DNA of 64,000 bases, taken from positions 3,311,501-3,375,500 of the forward strand of contig NC_092613.1 in the NCBI RefSeq assembly GCF_047663525.1, given 5' to 3'. The notes under the pieces were generated by a model that worked only from the letters and a program-made list of their open reading frames with translations, was not told the origin of the DNA and searched no databases. The position numbers and the translations under genes are program-made. This stretch comes from Anas platyrhynchos. Taxonomy: Eukaryota > Chordata > Aves > Anseriformes > Anatidae. Shown piece by piece: positions 25,510 through 37,190 of this stretch (its first letter is position 1; every line of letters begins with the position of its first letter).

Positions 25510-25537
25510 TTTTCCTGCAGGATTTCCTGCAGGAAAA
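25510..25537. repeat. Perfect 12-bp inverted repeat
   Basis: TTTTCCTGCAGG (25510-25521) and CCTGCAGGAAAA (25526-25537) are exact reverse complements around a 4-base loop. Each arm itself holds the palindrome CCTGCAGG. It lies at the outer edge of the TG/CA array and could form a tight cruciform or hairpin. Confidence 0.8.
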
Positions 25538-25804
25538 AAGCCCTTGTGAGAAACTTCTGCCATGCAGAGGGTTTGGGACAGGGTGCCCCCCGCTGCACCT
25601 GGCAGGGTGCAGGTTGCAGGGCTCCTGGGTGCCCTGGATGCTGCTCAGGGCAGCGAGTGCCAGCAGGTGTGAGCAGGGCAGGAACAGAGGCATCCCGGGA
25701 CAGGAGGATGATGAGAGACCCCAGGGCATTCGGCTGATTCCGGCTCCCCCCAGCTGCTTTTCCTATTGCTGGTGTCAGGCAGCTAGTGGGCTTGGAGGTG
25801 TGGG

Positions 25805-26030
25805 AATGGGTCTGCGTGCATCGTCACGCAGCGACAGATCCATGTATGCATGAACGGATGCATTCACATGGGCATGCGAGGACAGATCTGTGTGCACAGG
25901 TGTGCATGGATGGCTCCACGTGTGCATGAACAGCTCCACTTGTGAGGGTGTGCATGAAGGGATCCGCGAGTGCACGGACCTGTCCATGTACTCCTGTGCA
26001 CAGAGATCCATCTGTGGACAGATCTGGGGA
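25805..26030. repeat. Degenerate GTGCATG minisatellite
   Basis: Recurring words such as GTGTGCATGAA, GGATGGCTCC and ACAGATC(TG/CA) make a loose tandem array of about 220 bases. It is built from the same TGCATG vocabulary as the array at 24,630-25,490, separated from it by about 300 bases of ordinary sequence. Copies have drifted strongly, which suggests age. Confidence 0.6.
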
Positions 26031-26132
26031 CACGCCACCGCCAGGGACACAAAAGCCACCAGTGTTAGGCACTCAGCATGCAGAAAGCCCCACTCTCTGC
26101 TTTTGGGGTTTTCCTGCTCTTTGCCTGTTTGT

Positions 26133-26187
26133 TTTGCAAGCAACTGGAAACAATTAGTTGTCAAGAGGCAAAATGTTTGCTTGCAAA
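26133..26187. repeat. 11-bp inverted repeat of C/EBP-like words
   Basis: TTTGCAAGCAA (26133-26143) and TTGCTTGCAAA (26177-26187) are exact reverse complements 33 bases apart. Both arms resemble C/EBP sites (TTGCnnnAA type). This is the first unique, AT-richer sequence beyond the arrays upstream of CSF1, so a distal regulatory site is plausible. Confidence 0.45.
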
Positions 26188-29100
26188 GTGTTCGTCACAC
26201 CAACAAGGAAGCAGAAAGCAAAATACTCTGCAAACGCAACTAGATGTAAGCAGTAGCCCTGGGCTGCAGCGGTGACAACGGTGCAGTGACAAGGGGCCAC
26301 GTGTCGGTGACAGCCACCACATCCGAGCTTCGAGGAAGCAGCAATATCAGCTCCTCGAGGCCGGAAACGCTAGCGGGGTTTCAGAAGCTGCTGAGGGTTT
26401 TTCTTGGAGCTGAGATAACCCCAGAGAGCGGGGGGACAGGGCTGGGGAACTGACAAGGAGCGATGGGGATTTGGGGTCAGGGCAGACCTGGGAGCCATCC
26501 CAAGATGGGGACAGCAGTGACAGCCCCCAGAGGGCATCACATCTGCACTGGCTCATGGGTGCCACAAACGCAAGCTCTCTTCTCACCCATGGGTGCCCTT
26601 TAGGATCCGTGCTCAGATAAACATCGATGCTGAGGATGGTGGGGAAGGGAGAGGAAGGATGCTGGGGTTAAAAGCGAGCTGCACTCCTGAGCACCCTCCT
26701 TCTCCCCCCGCTGCTGAGATTGTTCTCATTTTCCACCATGAGCTGTCAGAGGCTTAGCGGCGCCTGGCAGTGGGAGGAAGCCGAGGTGGGCACCCAAGGG
26801 ACGTGGCCGGGTGACGCCGGCCTGGGGGTGACTCACGGGGACCCCGTGCACATGCTTGGGGCCCTTGTGTGCCCAATGAGGGCTGTGCTGCTCCTTCTCT
26901 CTTGCACACTCTCCCCCCTCCTCCTCTTTAAGTGACCAGATAATTGTCACAGCCCAGAGTCATGGGACAGTGTTGTATTGCTGGTGAACGCGGGGTTTGG
27001 ACGGACTGCGCCACGCTCGGGTTAATAATCCACCCCCTGCGCGCGGGAAGCAGAGGAAGCAGACGCCTCTTTTATTTTGGCAGGGAAGTGCTGTCATGCC
27101 TCCTCCCCTCCCAAACCTGCCGAAATCCCTGAGTCATGGGGCAGAAATAGAAACGGCAGCAGGAGCTTAGGGGTGACCAGCAGCAGCATCTGCTTAGTGA
27201 TGCCAAATCTGTGGAAGGGGGGAACAGGGCAAGGGCCCCTTCCCAGTTGCAAACTGGGACCAGTGGCCCCATCACCACCCTGGTATTGCCTGGTGGCTGC
27301 TGTCACCATCTCCCCCACAGCCATCCCCAAGCCAGGGGCTGTTACCTGGGGGAGAAAGGCAGGATGAAGCCGTGGGGCTGAGGGCATCGTCCTGGGCTCT
27401 GCTCAGCTCTGGGCTGCCGATGGTGGCTGTGGTCCCTGCGGCTCTGGCGGGGGCTGGTGGTCTGTGTCTGCTGGCCCCCAGCCCCAGCCAGCCCCAAGGC
27501 AAGGGGCAGGATGCAGGATGCTCCCGGCTCCAAAGGGCCAGGCACCAGCAAGATCCCATCTGCAGCCACGTCTCCTCCTCTGCACCCAAGGCTGGGGCAC
27601 CCAGGAAACCTCAGCACAACCCGAGCCACGCGGGGAGCTGGGGGGGTGCGGTGTGGTCAGACATTCCCCCTCTTCCCAGCCCCGATGGGAGCAGAAGCAC
27701 AGCACAGCCCAGTGCCTCCGTCTGGCAGGCTTTTTGGGGATGGCAAACACCAAGAGGATATTGGGGTGAACCCTGCAGCACATCCAAAGCCATCCCAGCT
27801 CCCTGCATGGGACATGCACTCAGGCTCAGCCCACGTCTCCATCGGCTTATCTGGAAATCTGCTGAAGTCACATCTGCCCACTCACCACACTACAGAGAAA
27901 GTTATTTCCAGCAAGGAAGTGCTGCGAGCTCCTCATCTGTTCCTTTCCTGCTGATTCACCCACGGGCTCAGGCTCTCTTTCAGGCTCTGCTTTGCCCCTG
28001 TGCCAGTGCTGCTGTGGGACCGGGGTGGGCAGGGAGGTGCATGCCAGGCTGGAAATCCCCGTGGGAATGCCCCGCACCAGTCCTTGAGGAGCCGGAGGAA
28101 TGTGGCCAGCAGTGCTGGAGACTGAGGGTGTCACGAGAAGATGACGGGACAAGGCTGAAGCCATCACCCCACAGCAATCAGTGCCACAAAATCCCTTCTT
28201 CTTCCCTCCTGCACCCTCTGCCCCCTGCTCCTCAGAAGGACCCACCATGCACCTTTGTGCACCCCCTGTGCACAGGGCCCTACGCCCCCTTCCTGGGTGG
28301 GTGCTGGGGTCCCCATGGGAGGGCAGTGCTGCAGGACAATAGTGCAGGGATTTGGGGATTTGGTGGCTGCTGGCAGGACAGGCTGGGAACCGCAGGGTCA
28401 GGCTGCATCTGCAAAGAAAGTCCTGTTTATAGTTATCGTAACCCAAGGTCCAGCCGCTTGCAACCACCGTGACTCTCAGGGGATTTCCTCCCCGCCTCCC
28501 CCCAGCATGTTGGGGGGTCCCTGGGCAGGAGCCAGCAGGATAAATCCCATCCCTTTCATTCAGGAACATTTCCCCACACCAGCGGTGTGTGCCATGTGGC
28601 TAGGGGGGACAGAGGACAAGTGATGGCCCCAAACGCGTCCCCAGCGCATCCCCAGCACGCCGTGGCTGAGTCACGCCAGGCTCCAGCCCCGCTCCTCCCT
28701 CCACTGGCACTCTCAAGGCCGAGGAATGCAGCCAAGCCCACGGCAAAAGCCTTCCCGGCCGTGGCCCCAGCACCCATCAAGATTTGGGGGGAAGGGAGAG
28801 GGGGCAGGAGTTGCCACCAGCACCCCACGGCTGCAGCAGTTACAGCGTGGCAGCAGGAGGCTCTGCACCCCGTGCAGGTCCATGCAGCAACACGGGGGCT
28901 GCACCCATGAGCGCCCAGGGCTGCAGCCAACGCTGAGGTGCTGGGGTGCTGGGGGGGTGTGCAGCCCCCAGCTCCCTCCACCTCCTGCATAGCCCTGCGC
29001 TCTGCTGGCTTGGCACCAGCCGCTGCCTGCGGTGTGGCGTGGGCGCAGCCCCAGCACCCTCCGGTCAGCCCGGCTGGAGCCAGGCGGGTGCCACCCCACG

Positions 29101-32100
29101 GGGGGGTCCGGGGGCTGTGCTGGGAGCAGCTGGGCACAGATGGGGAGGGACGGGACACAGTGCAGCTCCGTGCCAGGAGCGGGGGATGGATGGGCAAAGG
29201 GCTTGGGAGCACTCCAGGGAAGCCCAGCATTGGCGCCATGGGGGGGGGGAACCGTCGGCACCCAGACCGGGGGGGGTCAGGGGCTCCCGGATGCCGCAAG
29301 GGCCAGGCAGGAGCTTTGCCACAGCTCTGGCTGCTGCATTCAGGCTGCTCTGCTGCACAACACAATCGCTGTGCTTTGTGTGCACCCAGATGGCCGAATC
29401 CCCACCACCACCCTCGAGTGGGATGCCTGCACCCCACAGGGGACAGTGCCCAGGCTGTCAGGATGGCACCCCCGTGCCGGCCCCACACACGGGGCAGGAG
29501 GGGTGCTCTGCTCCACCAGCCCCACTCTCTGCCATGGAGATGCTGCCTGGGCAGCGCGGGGAGGGTCTGGATTGGGCCCGGCTGCCCCGGGCGCGAACAG
29601 AGGAGCTGCTTGTCCTCCCCAGCAGGGCTGGTTGTTTATCTGCAGCCAGAGCTGTTTACATCAGCCACTGGCCCCGATCACACGCAGGCCCCGTCCCCGC
29701 CTGCGCCCCCGCCATGGCCCTGGCTCCCCAGGTGCCGCCGGGGCTGTGCTGGGGACGAGGGAGGAGAGGGACGGGACAGGCTGTGTGCGAGAGCTATGCA
29801 AGGGCTGAGTCACGGCCCCAGCCTGCTCCACACCCACCTCCCTCCTGCTCTGGGGCCAGGAGCTCTGCCCTGTGCAGGATCCATCCCCAGGAGATGCTGA
29901 GCCCCTTCCCCTGCGCACATCCATCTTTGGCATCTGGGGTGGCCCCCAAAGCAAGGGCATCTCCGGCTTCTCCCTCCTCTGCCAGGCAAAGTCATGCCCC
30001 GGGGGACAATGACCTGTCCCCGGGGTGCTGTGGTCTGTGCTGGAGGTTGCAGAGTGCAGCGGGACTCAAACGCCATCATCTTCCTCACTGGGGACGGAGG
30101 CAGAAGGAGACAAACATCGATGGGGCCATCTGGATGGAAAGGCAAATGGACAGACAGACAGACAGCTCAGCTACAACATTGACCCCCTTCATGGCACAGA
30201 AAGCCATAATTTTACAGCCTGGTGCTGTCCTCAATGTCTGGAGGCTGCCCCATGCCTAGGGGAATGCCAAGGGCCTCGCTCGCCAGGGAAAGAGCCCGCG
30301 CCTCCAGGAGGAAGTGGCTCCTGCCAGGAATGCGAGGCATTACTTAGCCTGCCGGCCGCGGATCAGCTGTTTGGCCACTGCGAGGCTGTTTTTCATTAGG
30401 AGCAGTGATTTCAACAGTTTCGCCATAAAGCTGCCTCCTCCCTCCAGCGCACGGCTCCAGGACAGCCCCCAGAGCCCCAGCCCTACCTGGGGACCAGGGT
30501 GCCAGTGCAGCCTGCCAGCGGTTTGGCCCTAACGAGCCTTGGCTGCAGGAGAGTGTGGGCTCGATGCCTGGATGCAGCCCTCCTCCACCACAGGGCCATG
30601 TTCTGAGCTGGTCTGGATGTGCACTTGCCGGCTGGGATGCTCAGAGGGACCATGTGGCATCGAGGGGGCCACCACTGCCACCACGCTTTCATGTGCCCTG
30701 TGGCACACGAGCCCAGCTGGGCCCCAGCACTGGCTGAGTCAAACGGGTCGCTTTGGGCTGAAAAGGGGAGATTTGGACCCACTACAACTGCGTGAAAGGG
30801 AGTTGGGGGTGTTGCATAAAGCTTTCCAGCCTTATTCTCCAGCCAAACTCTCTGCTTGGAAATGGTCTGGAATCCACTTGCTTTTATTAAAATCATCTTT
30901 TGGGCTCTGGGAAACCAAATGCCTCACAAGCAACACCAGTTCCAAGGCCCCGCTACTAGGCAGCCCATGCCCCGTGTCACGAGGGGGGACACGGCGGGAC
31001 CGAGGAGCAGCCAGGCTCTCGCGGTGCAAGGCTGCCGCACAGCACACAGAGCTGCTCCCACGCTCCCTGGTGCTAAATTCGGCCTCCCCTTTCCTCACAG
31101 CTGGCTGAGGCTTCCCCAGCCTCCATCCTGGTGGCCTCAGCTTCCCTCCTGTGGGGACGTTTCCCACCCTGACACCTTCACTTTCCCTTTTTCTCCATCC
31201 TCTTCCATGACCCCCATCCACAGCCAAAAGCAGAGCTGAGCAGCCTATGGCGAGGGGGTGAGGGGACTCGGACTGCTTGCATCGTTGTGGTTGTAGATTC
31301 AAGTTTTTGATGCAGTTTTGTTTTTGTTTTTCAAAACAGGGCCCTTTCAGCATGTGAATTGTTTCCCTCAGCCTGCAGGAGCAGATGCTGCAGCGCAGCC
31401 TCGCTCACCCTCCTGCCCGGTCGATAGAGCCTCGTGTGCCCGGCCGCAGGGACATGCACCTACGCCAAGAGCATTGTATCATCCCCGGGACAGCACAAAC
31501 AACCTTCATCCACCACCAGAAAAACAGTCTGATGCATCTTGGCATGTGCTGCTACGCCTCCACCCATCCTTCCGCCGGCCCCTTGCATCCCCCGTGAACC
31601 CCGCTGCAGGCGGCCGAGATGCATCGGCAGCAAGAAAACACCCGGGGGCTTCTTCCAAATGCCCCTCGCTCGTGCTGGCGCAAGGATGGCTGCGGAGAGC
31701 AGAAGCCTGCAAGGGGACATTTGGTCACCCCGATGGGCTCACCCCAAGCTGTGTCGTGCCTGGGTGCACGCTCTGCCCTGGAGAAAGGTGCTGTCGCAAT
31801 GCAGCCAGCGGAAACAGTGCCCAGCGAGGCTGAAGGGCACGAAACCATGGTGGGGAACCTGCGAGGGCAGGGCCGGCCCTGGAGAGAGGGCAACGCTCAG
31901 GGGCACGGGGGGCTGCTGGGGCCCCTCGCCTGCTTGGCCTGACCCTGAGTTTGGGTCATCCTCTGTGCCTCTGCAAGGGTGGGATGCAGGACGGGGGCGG
32001 GAGGCAGGGCTGGGACAGGAGGCTGAGCACCTCCGAGCCAGGGAGAGTCAGCACCTCCCAGCGGGATTCCTCCCATCCCAAGCAGTGTCAGAGGACTGGC

Positions 32101-35100
32101 CCCAGGATCCCTGAGGATCAGGGGATGGCTCAAATCTGGGGGGGTTGACAAGAGCCAAGCAAGTCCCAGCTCAACATGGGACCCACTTGCCCATCCTTCC
32201 CCAGGGGCTCCGTGCTGCTCCCCCTGCCCAACGGTGCAATGGGGCCAGTCTGTCAATGCTCCCCCCACCCCCCTCAGTGCTCCTAATTAAGCATAATGCA
32301 GCGGAATTTAATCCTGCGGCCACTGCTGTCGTATCTGGAGGCTCGTGTGGTCTGCTTGCAGCCCTGCTCCATTCCTGAGCAACCACAGGAGTTTTCCATC
32401 CTCTTTTGATTAGCGTGCGGTCGCCGCCCCACAGCTCCCCGCCAGTTTGCCCCGAGCGGGGCCAGCAGCCCCCCGCGCACCCGGGGAGGTGGGCCCTGGC
32501 CTCACCAAGTGGTCCCCTTCTGACAAAACTCACAGCCTCCCCCCAGCACGGCTGTCCCATCAGCTGGGGGGGACTTTTCTTCTGCCCCAAATCAACTCTT
32601 TTTTCTCAGAAAACCATCCCAAGACGGAAGTCAGCTGCTAATCAAAAGGGAGCTGGCCCCTGACCTTCCACCGCGGGGCTGCCAGGCCAAGCTGGAGGCT
32701 TTGCCGGGCTCTTAAGCATAGCCAAAGAAACAGGGCTTTGCTCAGCCAAAGGCAGTGGCACCACCCCACAGGCCAATGATGGGGGACCTGGGTGCTTCCC
32801 CCACCCCCTTTGGGGATCACCCAGCTGTGGAGGGGACACGGCCCCCCCAGCCCAGACTCCCTGATGAGATAAACCCTACCAGGAGCTGTGAGGTCCCGGC
32901 CACCAGCAGGTCTCTCCTGCTGTCCCTATGCCCCCAAACCTTTCCCAGCTCCCCCCCAAACCCTCCTGGGCCTTGTCCCTGCTCGGAGGAGCTGCAGCAG
33001 CCGTGGTTCAGCCACATCTGTGTCTGATTTTCCAGGCGAAGCCACATTCGCCCGTGGGACGCAGAGGCTGCTCTGGGAAGCCCCGCGGGAGCAGAGGACG
33101 CAGCCAGATGCCAGGCTCAGGATGTGGTCACTTGGCCAGGAGGAAAGTGGGGCTGGAGGGGCACGGACTGAGCACCACTGGTTTGGGGCAGAGGCAGGAG
33201 AAAGCTCCCCCCCCAGCCTGCTTGGAGGGGCCCAGCCAAGAACAGGCTCAACATGGCCCTGGAGAGGGGATGACGCGGAGCTGGAAGCACGTCCTGCTGT
33301 GAGCCGAGGCGCTCCATGACCTCATCACCACATGCTCCTGATGAGGAAGGAAAAGCATCTTTTATAAAGAAATAACCTTTGCCCGGGCTTTTCCTCGGGG
33401 AGAGAGTGTGACCCAGGGCCAGCACCATTCACCCTTTCCACGACAGCGAGCGATGATGAGCCCTCCAGCCACGAGGTGCCCTGACTCTGCTCCCCCATGC
33501 GCAGGACATGGGGACAAATACAAGGACGGGAGGATAGATATGGGGACAAGGGGATGTAGCTCAAAGCCATGCCATAGCTGAGATCCACCTCCCCAGCCCA
33601 CCTCTGCCATGTCCCTGGGGCACCCCAGGTTGCCACCGTGCTCCTGTGGGTGCCGCGTCCCCCCCATGTCCTCAGCAGGCACAGAGCTGAGCTGAGCGGC
33701 TTCGCAATGCAGTGGCCAGCATTGGGAAACAGGGGCAGGGGAAGTCGAGCCTGGGCTAATAAACACATCGAAACCGTTTGTGGTTTCCGTGTGGATCATG
33801 TCCCTCCCCCCCTCCATCCACTGGAGACGCCCCCACGCTCCCTGAGCATCCCCCGCAGCCAGCCCCATGCCAGCACAGCCAACAGGCGAGCACAGGAAGG
33901 GAAATGCCAATTAATGAGAAGGAAAACAAATTCTTTCCAGGGAGCATGACACAGTGCTGGGCCGGGGCCCATCTCCATCCCCAGGGATGCCCAGCCAATG
34001 TGAAGCTGCTGGTTCCTCTTCCCCAGCATCAGGGCGGTTGCTTGAAAGCTCCAGGGCACTCTGCCTTTGCCCCATCCCTTCCCCGTGTAGCTGGGGCTCA
34101 ACGTCACCACAAAATGTTTGACCCCAAAAGCAGCACCTTTGCTTCAGGGGGAAAAAACAAACAAACCAACTGAACCCCAGGGAAGCCATGGGGTTGCTCT
34201 GCCTCCCCCCACCCCAGATGGAAAAATGCGGTTTGAAACTGGGGCCACTCATGGGCTGACATCCCTTTTTGGGGGAAGGTTTGCAAGGAGCAGGGATGGG
34301 AAGCACGTGTGCCTGTGCCGCCCCCGGAGGTGCTTCACCCTGCTCCCCATCCCGTTCCCTAGGTGAAGGTTTTGTTTGGACCAAAACCCTCAGAGGCAGA
34401 GTGCTCGGGGCTGCTGACGGAGCCGCTGAGACACCGCAGGACCGGAAAGCAGAGGGGAGACCTCGAGGAAACGCCTGACTGCCAGCCTCAAACACCCCAC
34501 CAGCCGCGTGGTGACAACGGGTGACACCGGTGACTCAGAGGCAGCGGGGAGGGAGCACATTCCCCATTCCTGCCTTGGTGCCACTGTGCTGCCCCCGTCC
34601 CCAGCACACCGAGCCCAACACCTGGCCCAGGCTCTGCGGGGACAGACTGGTGCTGAGGATCCTGCCCACAGTGCCCACAGCCAGGGCAGGAGGCACCTGC
34701 AGCAGGACCATCTCCACGCTGCAGGTTTCAGAAGAAATAGAGCCCCAAAAGGTGCAAACAAATCGCTAGCTCCTCTTCACATGGCACCTGGCACAAGGCA
34801 CGGGGCAGGAGCTGAGCTGTTATTGCAATTGAGAGAAGATGGATAGGATTTAGGGGCAGGACTGGGACAGGAGCCCAGCAGCCTCCCTCCTTCTCTCCAA
34901 AAAATCATTTACTGAGCCTGGAAGGCAAATTTATCCTCCCCAGTACCAGGGCAAACACTTGCCCACTGTTTTCTATTAGCTCCCAGGATTCACCTGGACC
35001 CAAGTGGCTGAGCAGCAGCCAAGCAGTTTTCTCCCCTCTGGAAAGGGAAAACTGGATCCTGGCGGGGGTTTGCTGGGCAGGCTGGGAGCGGGGGGGGTAA

Positions 35101-35446
35101 TTCCTGCGAAAAGGCAAGCACCGGGGGGGTGAACTCAGCACTATGCCCACACACAGCTCTCAGGGCTGGGCTGGGAGATGGAGCCATGAGCAGGATCCGT
35201 CCCCAGTGGTTCTGGAGCAGGTGGCTGCGTTGGGGGATGCTTGGCGAGCTGGAGGCACGGATCACACCTCCCCACACACAGCACGCTGCTTTCAGACCGT
35301 TTCCCCCTGGGTTTCATGCATTCCAGCCAGGCTCCGCTGCTGAGTCACACTTGGCCGGCAAAGAGGACCTGGCGGAGGAAAAGGGACTCCCCCCCCATCT
35401 GACACCCTCTTGGTCGCCCAACGGGCCAGGGCCATGCAGGGACACC

Positions 35447-35680
35447 CACATTAATGGGGTGCTCATGTCACCAGGGGTCCCGGATTAATGGGGCACCCTC
35501 ACCTCTGGGGTCCCCTCACCTCCAAGGAAATCTTCATGGGACACCCTTGTCCCTGGGTACACATGGTTCTGGGGCACCCTCATCTCCAGGTCCACTTTGG
35601 CTCGACAACGTCTCTGTTAACAGGGAACCCTCATCTCTGAGACACCCTTATTAATGAATTGCCTTCATTAATGTGACAGC
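35447..35680. repeat. Degenerate tandem repeat, GGGGCACCCTCA type
   Basis: Words such as TTAATGGGGCACCCTCA, GGGACACCC and ACCCTCATCTC recur about every 25-35 bases for some 230 bases. The copies are poorly conserved, so unit length is only approximate. No coding role is seen. Confidence 0.5.
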
Positions 35681-36324
35681 CTCCTCTCCAGCACATCCCA
35701 CTCCGGTCCCATCGCTGAAGGTTGCCAGCCCTGTCTGGCAGCCCTATGGTGCTGCATCCCTTGGGTTTTGGGGTTAGATGCCTTCGGGGTACTGGAGGTT
35801 GCATGGGGCTGCCAAGCATCACCTCTGCCCCCCAGCGTGTGAGCAGCTCTGGGCCTGGCTTTGCACTTGCAGAGCAGGAAAACAGCTGTGGCTTGGAAGA
35901 AAGGAAAGATTTAGTTTTCCTCCTCCATAGGAATGAGACCAGGGGAAGGAGAAGCAGCTCTGTCCTGGGCGGTCCCAGCAGCTGGTTTACTTTCCTCCTT
36001 GCATATTTGGGAGGGTTTTTATTTAGCTGATACAAACGATGTTTGAGGTCCTTTTTATTCTAGTTTCCTCCCGGCAACAGTCCGAGATGAGTCAGAAATA
36101 AAAAAATAAAAAATAAAAACAAAGAAGAAGGGAAGCAAAGGCAAAACTCTCATCTCTCTCACCCAGCTGGTGCCAGAGCTGCCAGTGGAGCCACAGAGGT
36201 GTTGGGTGCTCAGCCCCAGATGGGTCTGGGGGGATTTGGGGGAACACTTCTGTTCCCTGCACTTGGGGTGCTGGCATCAATTACTCAAGGCTGTGTTATG
36301 CTAGGCGCATTCCCTGGTCTGTGC

Positions 36325-36432
36325 CGTTCCTGAGCAGGATTTTGGCAGGGGCGAGGATGGGCTTACTCAGGCTGGAAGGGAGCTGGCTCCTCTGGGGAGC
36401 AGGGAGGAGATTTAACCCCTCCGGCGAGCTGG
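36325..36432 (+). repeat. Duplicated segment, copy 1
   Basis: Shares CAGGCTGGAAGGGAGC (36368-36383) and GAGGAGATTTAACCCCTCCGG-type sequence (36404-36424) with the segment at 37,085-37,190, in the same order and spacing. The matching stretch is about 100 bases with scattered differences. The repeat is not one I recognise. Confidence 0.7.
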
Positions 36433-37084
36433 GCACTGCTCCCACCCCACTCTCATCCCAAGTCCTTCCCAGGGACCAAAGGTGACGCCAGCAAAACCCT
36501 GGTGAGAAGCAGCACACTTCTTCCTTTGCCCCAAATATTTGGGGTGATGAGGCCAGGGAGGGGAAAACCAAGCCAGGCAGTGAGTCCCCACGTGTGTTTC
36601 AAAATAGCCAGCAGCAGGGTTTGGCCAGACACAGCGACCGCTGACCCGTGCATCCCGTTCTCGCCGTGGCCACAGATCCCCACCAGCGCCAGCACCATCC
36701 CTCCAAGGGATTTTGGCAGAAATGAGCCCAAATCAGTGGCAGGAACTGGGGCCACTGCTGTGCTCCCACTGGAGAGCAAAGCCACGCCATGCGAGGGAGC
36801 CGTGTGGAGCTGCTGCTGAGCGCCTGCTCCATGGCTGGTGTCTGTCCCAGCAACAGGAAGGCAACTCTTGCCAGATCATAATTAATGAATATTATCAAAA
36901 TACCTGGAGATAGCGTGAAAAGCCCTAAACAGAGAATATTCCCCCATCACAGCTTTTTCTCTCCATCAGTGCCACTCAAGCGGCCCCGTGCTGTGGAGTG
37001 GTGCCAGAGGCAGACACGCAGCTGCCCCACACCACTGAGCAGCGCTGTTTACAGCCAAAGAAACCCGCAACAGCAGTCAGCACC

Positions 37085-37190
37085 CTGAGTGGGACTTTGG
37101 CAGGCAAAACAGGCTTATGCAGGCTGGAAGGGAGCCAGCAATTCCCAGGAGCAGAGGAGGAGATTTAACCCCTCCGGTGAGCAGGACTGC
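37085..37190 (+). repeat. Duplicated segment, copy 2
   Basis: Second copy of the segment at 36,325-36,432, about 750 bases away in the same orientation. The two identical blocks are at 37120-37135 and 37157-37177. It may be a local duplication or two members of a dispersed repeat family. Confidence 0.7.

Noticed and set aside
28946-30259. A 437-codon plus-strand open frame in the CSF1-EPS8L3 gap
   Set aside because: It is GC-rich sequence with overlapping open frames on both strands, with no recognisable domain, no start context and no splice-supported extension.
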